From assembly GCA_031363055.1 (NCBI GenBank), contig JANLTP010000269.1, forward strand, positions 1-20,057: a stretch of 20,057 bases of DNA, in the 5' to 3' direction. The notes below the pieces were generated by a model. That model did no database searches and was not told the DNA's origin. It worked only from the letters and a program-made list of their open reading frames with translations. The number at the start of each line of letters is the position of its first letter. Position 1 is the stretch's first letter. This document shows, piece after piece, positions 13,263 through 20,057 of this stretch. The DNA comes from JANLTP01 sp031363055. Its GTDB lineage: Bacteria > Pseudomonadota > Gammaproteobacteria > Burkholderiales > Burkholderiaceae_E. The position numbers were made by a program, and so were the translations under genes.

Positions 13263-15253
13263 GACTTGCCATTGATTTCCTCTGCGATCGCTGTTCCAGC
13301 CGACAATCCGGCTGCAAACGCCTCTTCAAAGATCGAGTAACCCGCCAGATCACTGTGCGCAAGATGCACGCGCGCATCAAAGTTTCGCAACCCGGCCAGC
13401 GCACCGGTGCTGCGCAATCCTGGTGCCGGCACGGCCATCGCATGGCCCCACCGCGTCACATCGATTCGACCGATGGCGCGCTCGATGCGGGGATAGGCAA
13501 CGCGTAACTCGGCAACGACCTGCTGCGCTTGTTCGCGCCAGGTTTGGGTCATCAGGCGGCGCCGCGCGGCGACCGACGTACCCAAGGCGCGATAACTGGT
13601 CCAGACCGTCTCGCGTCGATGCGATTGCAACAGTTGATGACTCGCATCGACAAACCCCAGCCATTCACGGCCGTAGATAACGTTGTCCCAGGACAGCGGT
13701 GCGCCGGGAAGCTCAGCCGGCAGTTCCCGCAAATGCACATTGGCCACATGCCAGGCCGAATACTTGAGCGTTGGCAAAAGCGCGCGCAACGCGCCGGGTA
13801 CCGGCTGCAAAAGTCGCGCTGCAACATTCAGTGGCACCGCCAAAATGACAAAATCGGCCAACCACGTCTCTTGACGATCTTCGAGGGGCATCCAGATCGT
13901 GAGTCGTACCGGCTCCGCCGTTGAGCGCGAAATTGCACCCGGAATTGCATCCGTCGCTGGACCCGGAATTGCGGTTGTCGCGCTCGAGCGCGAAGTCATC
14001 GGTGGCGACGCCGTATGTGCCCGCGGCAGATACTCGACCGAGCGGACCAGCGAGTTCAGGCGCAGACGGTCGCCCAGTGGCCCGGCGAGACGATCAGTCA
14101 ACCAAGAGTTGCCCTGTGGCCAAGTCAGAATTTCGGTTGCGCCGTCAGCGGCCCGGGTCAAGGCAGCGTCCGACGGCGCCGAGAAGCCGTGACGGCTGGC
14201 AAAGTAATGAATCCCGGCCCAGGCAGAGACCTCATTGCTGTCGGCGCCATAGTCATCACGACAGCAGTAATCCAGATACCAGCGCAAGTGCGCATCGTCG
14301 AACCGTTGCTCGAGCAGCCACTGCGCAAAGCTGCTGCGGTCCAGCGCCGCCTGCTCCTCGGGAATCGATGCACTGGGCACAGCGGTGGGAATCGAAAACG
14401 CGCCACGGCGTTGCTGGCCGCGAATGTATTCGGCAAACCGTTCATATTGGCCGAGCGTCGCCACCGACACACCCTCAAACGGCAACAGCCCCGACTGCCA
14501 GCGGCCGTCGACCAGCACGCGTTCTTGCGGTGCGTGGCAGAGCGCCTGTTCGGCATACTGTTCACCCTGCGCGGTTTTCCTGACGAGACCAAAGTCCCGC
14601 AACAGGTCGAGCAGCGCCCGATCGTCAGGCGACGAGGACTTCAGATCCGGCGTCGGCAAATAATGCGCACCCCAGGGACATTGAAAGCCGGCGATCTCGC
14701 CGTGACGACTATTGCCACCCGCTTTCGAGTCGAGCTCAAACACTTGGTAATCAACGATGCCGGCCGATTGCAGCGCCCGTGCCGCCGACAGGCCGGCAAC
14801 ACCAGCGCCAATGATCGCCACACGGGTGCGGCGTGGTGACGTCCCTGGCGTCCCTGCCGTCCCTGCCGTCGCAGCCGTCGTTTGTGTACCCGGGGCGCCC
14901 GATTGCAACAAGTGTCCACGATCGAGATCCGGCCCCACAAAATTGCCGTCGAAACGTCTTTGACGGCGTACGCCCAGACGATCGGCCAGACGACCGGCCA
15001 GACCATCGCCCAACCGCTCACGCAAGCCTTCTCCCAGACGTTCAAGCGGGTTCGCGCCGTCCGATGCCGGTTGGCAACCGAGGGCGGTGAGGCCCAAACC
15101 GGCGACCAAAACGCGACGGCGATTGCCACTCGGCGGTTTCTGGGACTGCCTGGCCGACGGCTTGGTCGTCTCGGCGAGCGGCTTGCTCATCTCTGCCGGG
15201 GGCTTGCTCATCTCGACGGCTGGCTTGATCATCCTGGCGCTCGATTTGGTCAT
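13259..15253 (-). CDS. FAD-dependent amine-oxidase-like flavoprotein with Tat-type signal
   Basis: About 664 residues. The start chosen is ATG 15253, which overlaps the aminopropyltransferase TGA as ATGA. Five 7-residue repeats (KPxAE type) come first, then a twin-arginine-like signal NRRRVLVAGLGLTALGC. Next are low-complexity Arg/Leu/Gly and Thr/Ala/Gly stretches, the FAD-binding GxGxxG motif VAIIGAGVAGLSAARAL with ELDSKAGG, and at the end HLAHSDLAGYSIFEEAFAAG, the C-terminal FAD-contact block of NAD(P)-binding Rossmann/amine oxidase proteins. A Ser/Thr/Pro-rich insert (codons around 13920-14030) interrupts the body. Likely exported and membrane-near. Following an aminopropyltransferase gene, a polyamine or its derivative is the obvious candidate substrate, but this is inference. 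Confidence 0.85.
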   Translation of the reverse strand: MTKSSARMIKPAVEMSKPPAEMSKPLAETTKPSARQSQKPPSGNRRRVLVAGLGLTALGCQPASDGANPLERLGEGLRERLGDGLAGRLADRLGVRRQRRFDGNFVGPDLDRGHLLQSGAPGTQTTAATAGTAGTPGTSPRRTRVAIIGAGVAGLSAARALQSAGIVDYQVFELDSKAGGNSRHGEIAGFQCPWGAHYLPTPDLKSSSPDDRALLDLLRDFGLVRKTAQGEQYAEQALCHAPQERVLVDGRWQSGLLPFEGVSVATLGQYERFAEYIRGQQRRGAFSIPTAVPSASIPEEQAALDRSSFAQWLLEQRFDDAHLRWYLDYCCRDDYGADSNEVSAWAGIHYFASRHGFSAPSDAALTRAADGATEILTWPQGNSWLTDRLAGPLGDRLRLNSLVRSVEYLPRAHTASPPMTSRSSATTAIPGPATDAIPGAISRSTAEPVRLTIWMPLEDRQETWLADFVILAVPLNVAARLLQPVPGALRALLPTLKYSAWHVANVHLRELPAELPGAPLSWDNVIYGREWLGFVDASHQLLQSHRRETVWTSYRALGTSVAARRRLMTQTWREQAQQVVAELRVAYPRIERAIGRIDVTRWGHAMAVPAPGLRSTGALAGLRNFDARVHLAHSDLAGYSIFEEAFAAGLSAGTAIAEEINGKS
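15149..15253 (-). repeat. Five 21-base tandem repeats carrying four in-frame ATG codons
   Basis: The start of the FAD-oxidase gene consists of MTKSSAR, MIKPAVE, MSKPPAE, MSKPLAE and TTKPSAR, each from 21 bases of related sequence. ATG codons stand at 15253, 15232, 15211 and 15190, all in frame, so translation could start at any of them. The repeats precede the Tat signal and would lengthen its N-region. Confidence 0.8.
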
Positions 15254-16779
15254 TCCTGCCCGACCCTGCCCCACTCTTCTTCGAACAATTGCACCAGCCT
15301 CTGATGATTCAAATGGTTTGCCTCGGTGTCGACCCGCTGCATGTCAGCCGGGAAGTCGAACATGCCGACCACGCCGGCCGGGGTCAGGAAACGGGTCACC
15401 AGCGTGTCGGGCAGCTTCGGAATTCGCCAGGGCCGGCGATGCGCAACCACGTAGCCCCAGTCGCCAAAACTGGGTACCAGCGCATGATACGGCGTGGCGC
15501 GGAAGCCACTGGCCTCGATGGTCGTGACCACGGTCCAGAAGCTCTTGCGCGCATACAGCGGCGAGGTGGTCTGCACGACCGCAAAACCGCTGGCCGACAG
15601 GCTGCGATCGAGCAAACCGTAAAACGCTGTGGTGTAGAGCTTGCCGATCGAGTAATTGGTCGGATCCGGCAGATCAACGATCACGACATCAAAAAAATCG
15701 CGATTGGTCTCGAGCCAGCGGAACGCGTCGGCGTTGATGACCTTGACCTTGGGGGAGTTGAGCGCGCCTTGATTCAGGCGTACCAACGACTCGCGCTCGG
15801 TGAATAACTGCGTCATGCGCGCATCCAGATCGACGAGTGTCACTTGCTCGACGCCGGCGTGCTTCAGGATTTCGCGCACCGCCATGCCGTCACCACCGCC
15901 CAGCACCAACACCTTGCGCGCGGCGCCCTGGGCCAACATGACCGGGTGCACCAGTGCCTCGTGATAACGATATTCGTCGCGCGATGAAAATTGCAGATTA
16001 CCGTTCAGGTAAAGGCGCGTCACCCCGGCCGACTCGGTCAAGACAATGCGTTGGTAATCGGTGGTCTGCGCAAACACAATGCGTCGGCCGTATAGCCGGT
16101 CTTCGGCAAATTGGGTGATCGAGTCGGCGCCGACGAACCCGGCCGCAAGGACCGCGATGACGGCCAATGACCATGCCATCAGCGAGCGGCGAAAACGGAT
16201 ATCACCGCGAAATACCCAAAGCGCCCACAGGGCCACGGCGGCGTTCAGGCAACCGAACAGCAATCCGCTGCGCATCAAGCCGAGGTGCGGAACCAGCAGT
16301 AGGGGAAACGCCACCGAGACGGCCAGTGCGCCCAGATAATCAAAGGTCAGCACCTGAGACACCAGATCCTTCAGCGCATAGTTGCGCCGCAAGATGCGCA
16401 TGACCAGCGGAATCTCGAGCCCGACCAGAATGCCAATGACGAGCACCAGACCATACAGGGCCACTCGAAACGGCGCTGGCGCCCAGGCGTTCATTAAAAA
16501 CAGCGCAACCGGCATCAGCCCGCCAACCAATCCGACCAGCAGCTCGATTCGAATGAAGTGTTCGGGCAGGTGCTCGTCCACAAATCGGGACAGGTATGAG
16601 CCAATGCCCATGGCGAACAGATAACAGCCAATGATGGTCGAGAACTGCAGGACCGAATCGCCGAGCAAATAGGAGGCCAGCGCGCCGGCAATCAATTCAT
16701 AGACGAGGCCGCAAGCGGCCACGACAAACACCGACACCAGCAACGCAAACTCGGCGCTTCGGCCGGTATTCGTATTCAT
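15250..16779 (-). CDS. Membrane-bound polyamine aminopropyltransferase (spermidine synthase-like)
   Basis: 509 residues from the ATG at 16779 (MNTNTGRSAEFALL), preferred over an upstream start inside the DUF4178 gene. The N-terminal ~205 residues form about seven membrane helices, beginning LLVSVFVVAACGLVYELIAG. The cytoplasmic catalytic domain has YQRIVLTES, LYLNGNLQFSSRDEYRYHE, the decarboxy-SAM-binding VLVLGGGDGMAVREILKH, VTLVDLDARM, the VINADAF block and VIVDLPDPTNYSIGKLY with the catalytic Asp. It would transfer an aminopropyl group from decarboxylated SAM to an amine. The long membrane N-terminus marks the subgroup found beside DUF4178/DUF350 genes rather than housekeeping SpeE. No SpeD-type SAM decarboxylase is in the window. 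It overlaps the amine-oxidase gene by four bases. Confidence 0.9.
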   Translation of the reverse strand: MNTNTGRSAEFALLVSVFVVAACGLVYELIAGALASYLLGDSVLQFSTIIGCYLFAMGIGSYLSRFVDEHLPEHFIRIELLVGLVGGLMPVALFLMNAWAPAPFRVALYGLVLVIGILVGLEIPLVMRILRRNYALKDLVSQVLTFDYLGALAVSVAFPLLLVPHLGLMRSGLLFGCLNAAVALWALWVFRGDIRFRRSLMAWSLAVIAVLAAGFVGADSITQFAEDRLYGRRIVFAQTTDYQRIVLTESAGVTRLYLNGNLQFSSRDEYRYHEALVHPVMLAQGAARKVLVLGGGDGMAVREILKHAGVEQVTLVDLDARMTQLFTERESLVRLNQGALNSPKVKVINADAFRWLETNRDFFDVVIVDLPDPTNYSIGKLYTTAFYGLLDRSLSASGFAVVQTTSPLYARKSFWTVVTTIEASGFRATPYHALVPSFGDWGYVVAHRRPWRIPKLPDTLVTRFLTPAGVVGMFDFPADMQRVDTEANHLNHQRLVQLFEEEWGRVGQE

Positions 16780-16789
16780 GTATTCGTAG

Positions 16790-18487
16790 TCATTTGTGCG
16801 ATCCGCCCGAGTAACCACGCCCCGAGCCACTATAACTGCCGCCACCGCCCGTGCTGCTGCAGCCGTCAACCGCTGAAATTAACCAAATGATCAGGATGAT
16901 GACCACAATAATCACAATCCAGGTGCCCAGACTGCCACTGGTGGGTGCGGCGTTATTTGCGCTACCCAGCGCGCCGGCTGCCAGTCCGCCTTGGGCCAAC
17001 GAGCCGGACGAGGCACCCTGATCGAGGCGCTGGCCGGAAGCGGATCGGCTGCCATCACCACCGCTACCAGCATTGCCGCCGATACCGTCACTACTGCCAT
17101 CGTTTGCCCGAAAGACGGTCAGCAGGGAAATGTCAGGCAAACCAAACGCTTTGGCAAGGACCTGAACCGGATACTTTTTGCCATGCGACCAGACCACTTC
17201 GCGGGCGTCCTTGCTGACACTTTCTTCACGTGAAAGGAGCAACTCGCCCGAGCTGTAGTCGACGTGGCGGGTCTGCTGGCCAACCCGCACCTGCCAATAG
17301 AACTCGCCTTCAACGTAATCAACCACCGACTGATAATTCGGCTCACCCTTATATTGTCGATTACGATAACGCACCGAGTTCCAGGCCGGACCGCTGGGTA
17401 CATCTTGCACCGGGCGCACAAAACTGACCCCGTCATTGGCGACCACGACAAATGCAAACCCTTCAGTGCGGTGATAAAGCAGTACTTCGGCCCAATTGAA
17501 GCGTTCGCCGTCACTGTCGAGGCCGCTGCGCCGGGCAAAGCCAACCGCCTGCCATTGAACGCCTTCCACCGTGCCCTCGGTACCCAGCGGGATCGGTGAA
17601 ACATATCTGGTTACCTGACGGGTGAAAACGGGCTTGCCGTCCTCGGCGCGCGTCAGATCGACCAATGAGGCGCATGAAGGGCAGGTAACACTCTTGCTAC
17701 CATCGAGCTTGACCTCGAGCGCGACGCCACAGTTCGGGCACGACAGGCTTTTGCCGGTCAGCGACTTGGTGTTGTCTTCCTTCAAACCGGACAGTGCCAA
17801 GCCACCCAGGGTGATCGGAATACCCACGTAGACGCGCGCAGATGTGGCCGAGTCGGCGCCCGAAGTGCCCAGCGTCGAGTAGTCAAGCGTCATGATGCGG
17901 GCGTCGGCACTGCGCGTATCAACCAGCCAGAACGGCTGATTCAGTGCCGGCGCGAACGGCAATTCGCCGGCCGCCGCGATCAACTGCGCCTGCACGATGC
18001 TCGCAATTTGATACTGCCGACCTTCCAGCCGCAGGTTCTGTCCGATCTGAAAACGCTCGGGCGCCGGCAGATCACGGCGTTCGCCCGCTTCGCGCATCAG
18101 CGCATAACTGCCGTTGTCCTCGGAGAGCCAACCGCGATCTCCATCGGCCAGCAACAAATGCCATTCGTTCCAGACGCCATCGCCATAGCGGTATTGCAGC
18201 CGACCAATGATGCTAAATGGCCCGGCCAGCCGCAGATCATCAGCCGCCTCGCCTGCTGGCGGACTTACCGTCATTGGCTTGGCAATGGTTCCTTGCACGC
18301 CGAGTTGCAGCGGACTATGGTCATCGAACAATTCAGCCATTTGGCCGATGCGTTCGAGCTCATCGCCGCTGCGGCGCAGCGTCGAGCGACAGAAATCACA
18401 GACGGCCAACTGACTGGCGGCTGATTTGAATTCGACCGAGGCGCCGCAATTCGGGCACAACGCTCGATAATTTCGCTGATTAACCAC
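16790..18487 (-). CDS. DUF4178 protein with two zinc ribbons and C-terminal membrane anchor
   Basis: 565 residues from a GTG at 18487. Zinc ribbon 1 is at C11, C14, C30, C33 (CPNC...CDFC) and ribbon 2 at C250, C253, C269, C272 (CPNC...CPSC). Each is followed by a DUF4178-type beta domain. Signature parts are WNEWHLLLADGDRGWLSED in the first copy and FNWAEVLLYHRTEGFAFVV in the second, so the protein is an internal duplication. A Gly/Ser/Ala-rich region precedes one membrane helix (WIVIIVVIILIIWLIS, about 517-532), and a short Gly/Ser-rich tail ends HK. The topology suggests a cytoplasmic domain pair anchored by the tail. It is the first gene of the operon DUF4178 - aminopropyltransferase - amine oxidase, with an 10-base gap to the second. 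Function unknown. Confidence 0.87.
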   Translation of the reverse strand: MVNQRNYRALCPNCGASVEFKSAASQLAVCDFCRSTLRRSGDELERIGQMAELFDDHSPLQLGVQGTIAKPMTVSPPAGEAADDLRLAGPFSIIGRLQYRYGDGVWNEWHLLLADGDRGWLSEDNGSYALMREAGERRDLPAPERFQIGQNLRLEGRQYQIASIVQAQLIAAAGELPFAPALNQPFWLVDTRSADARIMTLDYSTLGTSGADSATSARVYVGIPITLGGLALSGLKEDNTKSLTGKSLSCPNCGVALEVKLDGSKSVTCPSCASLVDLTRAEDGKPVFTRQVTRYVSPIPLGTEGTVEGVQWQAVGFARRSGLDSDGERFNWAEVLLYHRTEGFAFVVVANDGVSFVRPVQDVPSGPAWNSVRYRNRQYKGEPNYQSVVDYVEGEFYWQVRVGQQTRHVDYSSGELLLSREESVSKDAREVVWSHGKKYPVQVLAKAFGLPDISLLTVFRANDGSSDGIGGNAGSGGDGSRSASGQRLDQGASSGSLAQGGLAAGALGSANNAAPTSGSLGTWIVIIVVIILIIWLISAVDGCSSTGGGGSYSGSGRGYSGGSHK

Positions 18488-18541
18488 GCTTTATCGCGTT
18501 TTGAAACAGGACACCGGGCCGCCGTCGAGGGAAGCGCAGAA

Positions 18542-18569
18542 CGCCGGGTATCAATCGCCGGGTATCAAT
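18542..18569. repeat. Perfect 14-base tandem duplication
   Basis: CGCCGGGTATCAAT occurs twice in direct contact (18542-18555 and 18556-18569), 55 bases upstream of the DUF4178 start. It is non-coding, and either a replication-slippage product or a pair of regulator sites upstream of that operon. Confidence 0.7.
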
Positions 18570-18712
18570 ACTTATCGGCGCAACACCTCGGCAACGTAAG
18601 CCCTACCGGCGCTCAGGCTGCCAACATCGGAGTTGCAATCAACAAGTTTGGGCATATTAGTAAAAGTTCTTAAAAATAGAGCAAAATGTAAGGGTCAGCA
18701 TTTTTGACTTGC

Positions 18713-18732
18713 TTGCAAAAAGGTTTTTGCAA
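18713..18732. promoter_or_regulatory. 20-base inverted repeat upstream of the molybdenum hydroxylase operon
   Basis: TTGCAAAAA (18713-18721) and TTTTTGCAA (18724-18732) are perfect reverse complements around a GG centre, 56 bases before the start codon of the 2Fe-2S subunit. Being just upstream of the weak promoter hexamers, it could be an activator or repressor site. The GG centre is too small for a hairpin loop, which favours a protein-binding site over a terminator. Confidence 0.4.
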
Positions 18733-18787
18733 AGCGCAGTTGAGGCGGTTTCTGAGCTTCGATCATAACGTTTAATCTGGAGGATAC

Positions 18788-19252
18788 ATGCCCACAAAAT
18801 TTACGATCAACGGCAAAGCAGTCAGTGCCAATGCCGAGCCGGATACACCCCTTCTGTGGGTGATTCGAGATGAACTTGGAATGACCGGAACGAAGTTTGG
18901 TTGCGGTGCTGCACTGTGTGGCGCTTGCACGGTACACCTGGACGGTGCACCGATCCGTTCCTGCTCGACGCCGCTATCTGCGGCCGCTGGCAAGAAGGTT
19001 GCAACGATCGAAAGCTTGAGCCGGAACAATACCCATCCGCTGCAAAAAGCCTGGATTGCCCATGACGTACCGCAATGCGGCTACTGTCAATCAGGTCAGT
19101 TGATGAGCGCTGCTGCACTGCTCTCGAAAAACAAAAACCCCTCCGACGCTGATATCGATGCTGCCATGAGCGGCAATATCTGTCGTTGTGGTACTTACCC
19201 GCGCATCCGGGCTGCCATCAAAGATGCCGCAACCCAAATGCGCCGCGCTTAA
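18788..19252 (+). CDS. iorA: 2Fe-2S subunit of isoquinoline 1-oxidoreductase-type molybdenum hydroxylase
   Basis: 154 residues, the usual length for the small subunit of this branch of the xanthine oxidase family. It carries two 2Fe-2S clusters: a plant-ferredoxin-type N-terminal site with C39, C44, C47 and C59 (GCGAALCGACTVHLDG) and a helical C-terminal site with C97, C100, C132 and C134 (QCGYCQSGQLM, ICRCGTY). It passes electrons from the molybdopterin subunit. GGAGG lies five bases upstream of the ATG. The stop is followed after 12 bases by the large subunit, with AAGGAGG overlapping the stop codon. There is no separate FAD subunit between them, as typical of the IorAB-type two-subunit enzymes. 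Substrate could be an aldehyde or an N-heterocycle; the symbol reflects family, not proven substrate. Confidence 0.92.
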   Translation: MPTKFTINGKAVSANAEPDTPLLWVIRDELGMTGTKFGCGAALCGACTVHLDGAPIRSCSTPLSAAAGKKVATIESLSRNNTHPLQKAWIAHDVPQCGYCQSGQLMSAAALLSKNKNPSDADIDAAMSGNICRCGTYPRIRAAIKDAATQMRRA

Positions 19253-19264
19253 GGAGGAATCAAT

Positions 19265-20057
19265 ATGACTAGCAAAACTACGACCAGCAATTCGCGTCGC
19301 GGCTTCCTGAAAGCCTCAAGCTTGGCTTCCGGCGGCCTGATGTTCGGCTTTGTGGCCCCAGGCTCCAAGATGGAAGCCTTCGCAGCCGGCACGGTCTACA
19401 CACCGAATGCCTGGGTGCACATTGCCGATAACAACACCATTACGCTGATTTCAGCGCGCTCCGAAATGGGTCAGGGTGTCTACACCTCCATGCCCATGTT
19501 GATCGCCGAAGAACTGAATGTCGACATCAACAAGGTCAAGGTATCAATCGCGCCACCCGGTGCCATTTATGCCAACGCACTGCTTGGTGCTCAAATTACC
19601 GGCGGTTCGACCTCGGTTCGCGAAGGCTTCGAGAAGCTGCGTATCGGTGGCGCCCAGGTTCGTGAAATGCTGATCTCGGCAGCCGCAGCAAAATGGGGCG
19701 TTGATCGTTCTACCTTGAAAGCCGAAAACGGCGTTATCTCCGGCGGTGGCAAGAAAGCAACCTACGGCCAACTGGCGGCTGCGGCTGCCAAGTTGCCGGT
19801 GCCTGAGAAAGTCGCCATCAAGGACCCGAAAGACTTCCGTATTGTCGGTACGTCGGTCAAGCGCCTGGATACTCCCGCCAAGGTCAACGGTACGGCAGAG
19901 TTCGGCATTGACGTCAAGCTGCCCGGTATGGTCTATGCCTCGATCGAGCAGTGCCCGGTCATTGGCGGCAAGGTCAAGAGCTTTGACGGCGCTGCTGCCA
20001 AGAAGCTGCCCGGCGTCATTGACGTGGTTCAGATCAATGACGGCGTAGCTGTAGTCG
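19265..20057 (+). CDS. iorB: Molybdopterin-binding large subunit, IorB-type (3' end off the window)
   Basis: Open frame from ATG 19265 to the window edge, 264 codons seen of a protein normally about 700 or more residues long. A Tat signal SRRGFLKASSLASGGLMFG (residues 10-28) shows export of the folded cofactor-loaded enzyme with its partner. It is followed by the IorB-type N-terminal part: WVHIADNNTITLISARSEMG with QGVYTSMPMLIAEELNVD, TGGSTSVREGFEKLR, and FRIVGTSVKRLDTPAKVNG with AEFGIDVKLPGMVYASI. The molybdenum-site residues would lie beyond the window. The Shine-Dalgarno AAGGAGG (19251-19257) is near perfect. Codon use resembles the 2Fe-2S gene. The likely reaction is hydroxylation of an aldehyde or heteroaromatic compound in the periplasm. 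Confidence 0.92.
   Translation, partial: MTSKTTTSNSRRGFLKASSLASGGLMFGFVAPGSKMEAFAAGTVYTPNAWVHIADNNTITLISARSEMGQGVYTSMPMLIAEELNVDINKVKVSIAPPGAIYANALLGAQITGGSTSVREGFEKLRIGGAQVREMLISAAAAKWGVDRSTLKAENGVISGGGKKATYGQLAAAAAKLPVPEKVAIKDPKDFRIVGTSVKRLDTPAKVNGTAEFGIDVKLPGMVYASIEQCPVIGGKVKSFDGAAAKKLPGVIDVVQINDGVAVV

Larger units (their letters stand above)
18488..18787. other. 300-base divergent intergenic region
   Basis: No gene seen. It separates the leftward DUF4178 operon from the rightward molybdenum hydroxylase operon and turns AT-rich after about 18650. It contains a perfect 14-base tandem duplication and a 20-base inverted repeat. A weak promoter for the hydroxylase operon may be TTGAGG (18740-18745) with CATAAC (18764-18769). 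The GGAGG ribosome-binding site is at 18779-18783. Confidence 0.5.

Noticed and set aside
18713..18740. Sigma-54 promoter: GG at 18722 and GC at 18734 with ten bases between
   Set aside because: Only the minimal GG-N10-GC is met; the -12 TTGC and the -24 TGGCAC contexts are missing.
1..20057. CRISPR arrays, tRNA or rRNA genes, transposase or integrase genes
   Set aside because: No regularly spaced repeats, tRNA-like cloverleaf or CCA end, rRNA signature or recombinase motif was seen; the island has direct repeats but no mobility gene.

Overview
The window looks like a piece of a GC-rich Gram-negative chromosome, most likely a gamma- or betaproteobacterium. The reasons are Tat and lipoprotein signals, a GluQ-RS, an RhlE-type helicase, a periplasmic-binding-protein transporter and Shine-Dalgarno sites of the GGAG type. 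Genus cannot be read from the sequence. All family names come from motif recognition by eye; no database search was run.

Left part (1-8056), mostly ordinary genes. A minus-strand operon carries a flavodoxin-like/WrbA-type protein followed by phnD, phnC and phnE (phosphate/phosphite/phosphonate ABC importer), each joined to the next by overlapping start and stop codons; phnE runs off the left edge. Divergent from it is gluQ. A VanZ-like membrane protein and an RhlE-like DEAD-box helicase (no ATG at a sensible position) follow on the minus strand. After a 477-base non-coding stretch comes a plus-strand DnaQ-type exonuclease fused to a GIY-YIG/UvrC-like region.

Middle part (about 8057-11830), an accessory and partly decayed island. 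It holds an intact Rv2258c-like SAM methyltransferase, a 2-hydroxychromene-2-carboxylate isomerase-like gene broken by a frameshift, the last ~75 codons of an unrecognised gene, the first ~30 codons of an acyl-CoA dehydrogenase, and two tandem paralogous YHS-domain lipoproteins. It is bracketed by a diverged direct repeat: the leader and first codons of the downstream SPFH gene (11833-12038) reappear in shortened form at the end of the exonuclease gene (8017-8119).

Right-centre part (11949-18487), the most interesting block. An SPFH protein with a C-terminal SHOCT-like segment and a DUF350 membrane protein run rightward. They converge, with overlapping stop codons, on a leftward operon of DUF4178 protein (two zinc ribbons, C-terminal membrane anchor), membrane-bound polyamine aminopropyltransferase and a Tat-type FAD amine oxidase. 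Together these suggest a membrane-associated system tied to polyamine chemistry. No S-adenosylmethionine decarboxylase gene lies in the window.

Right end (18788-20057): start of an isoquinoline 1-oxidoreductase-type molybdenum hydroxylase operon, with the 2Fe-2S subunit complete and the Tat-exported molybdopterin subunit cut by the window edge.
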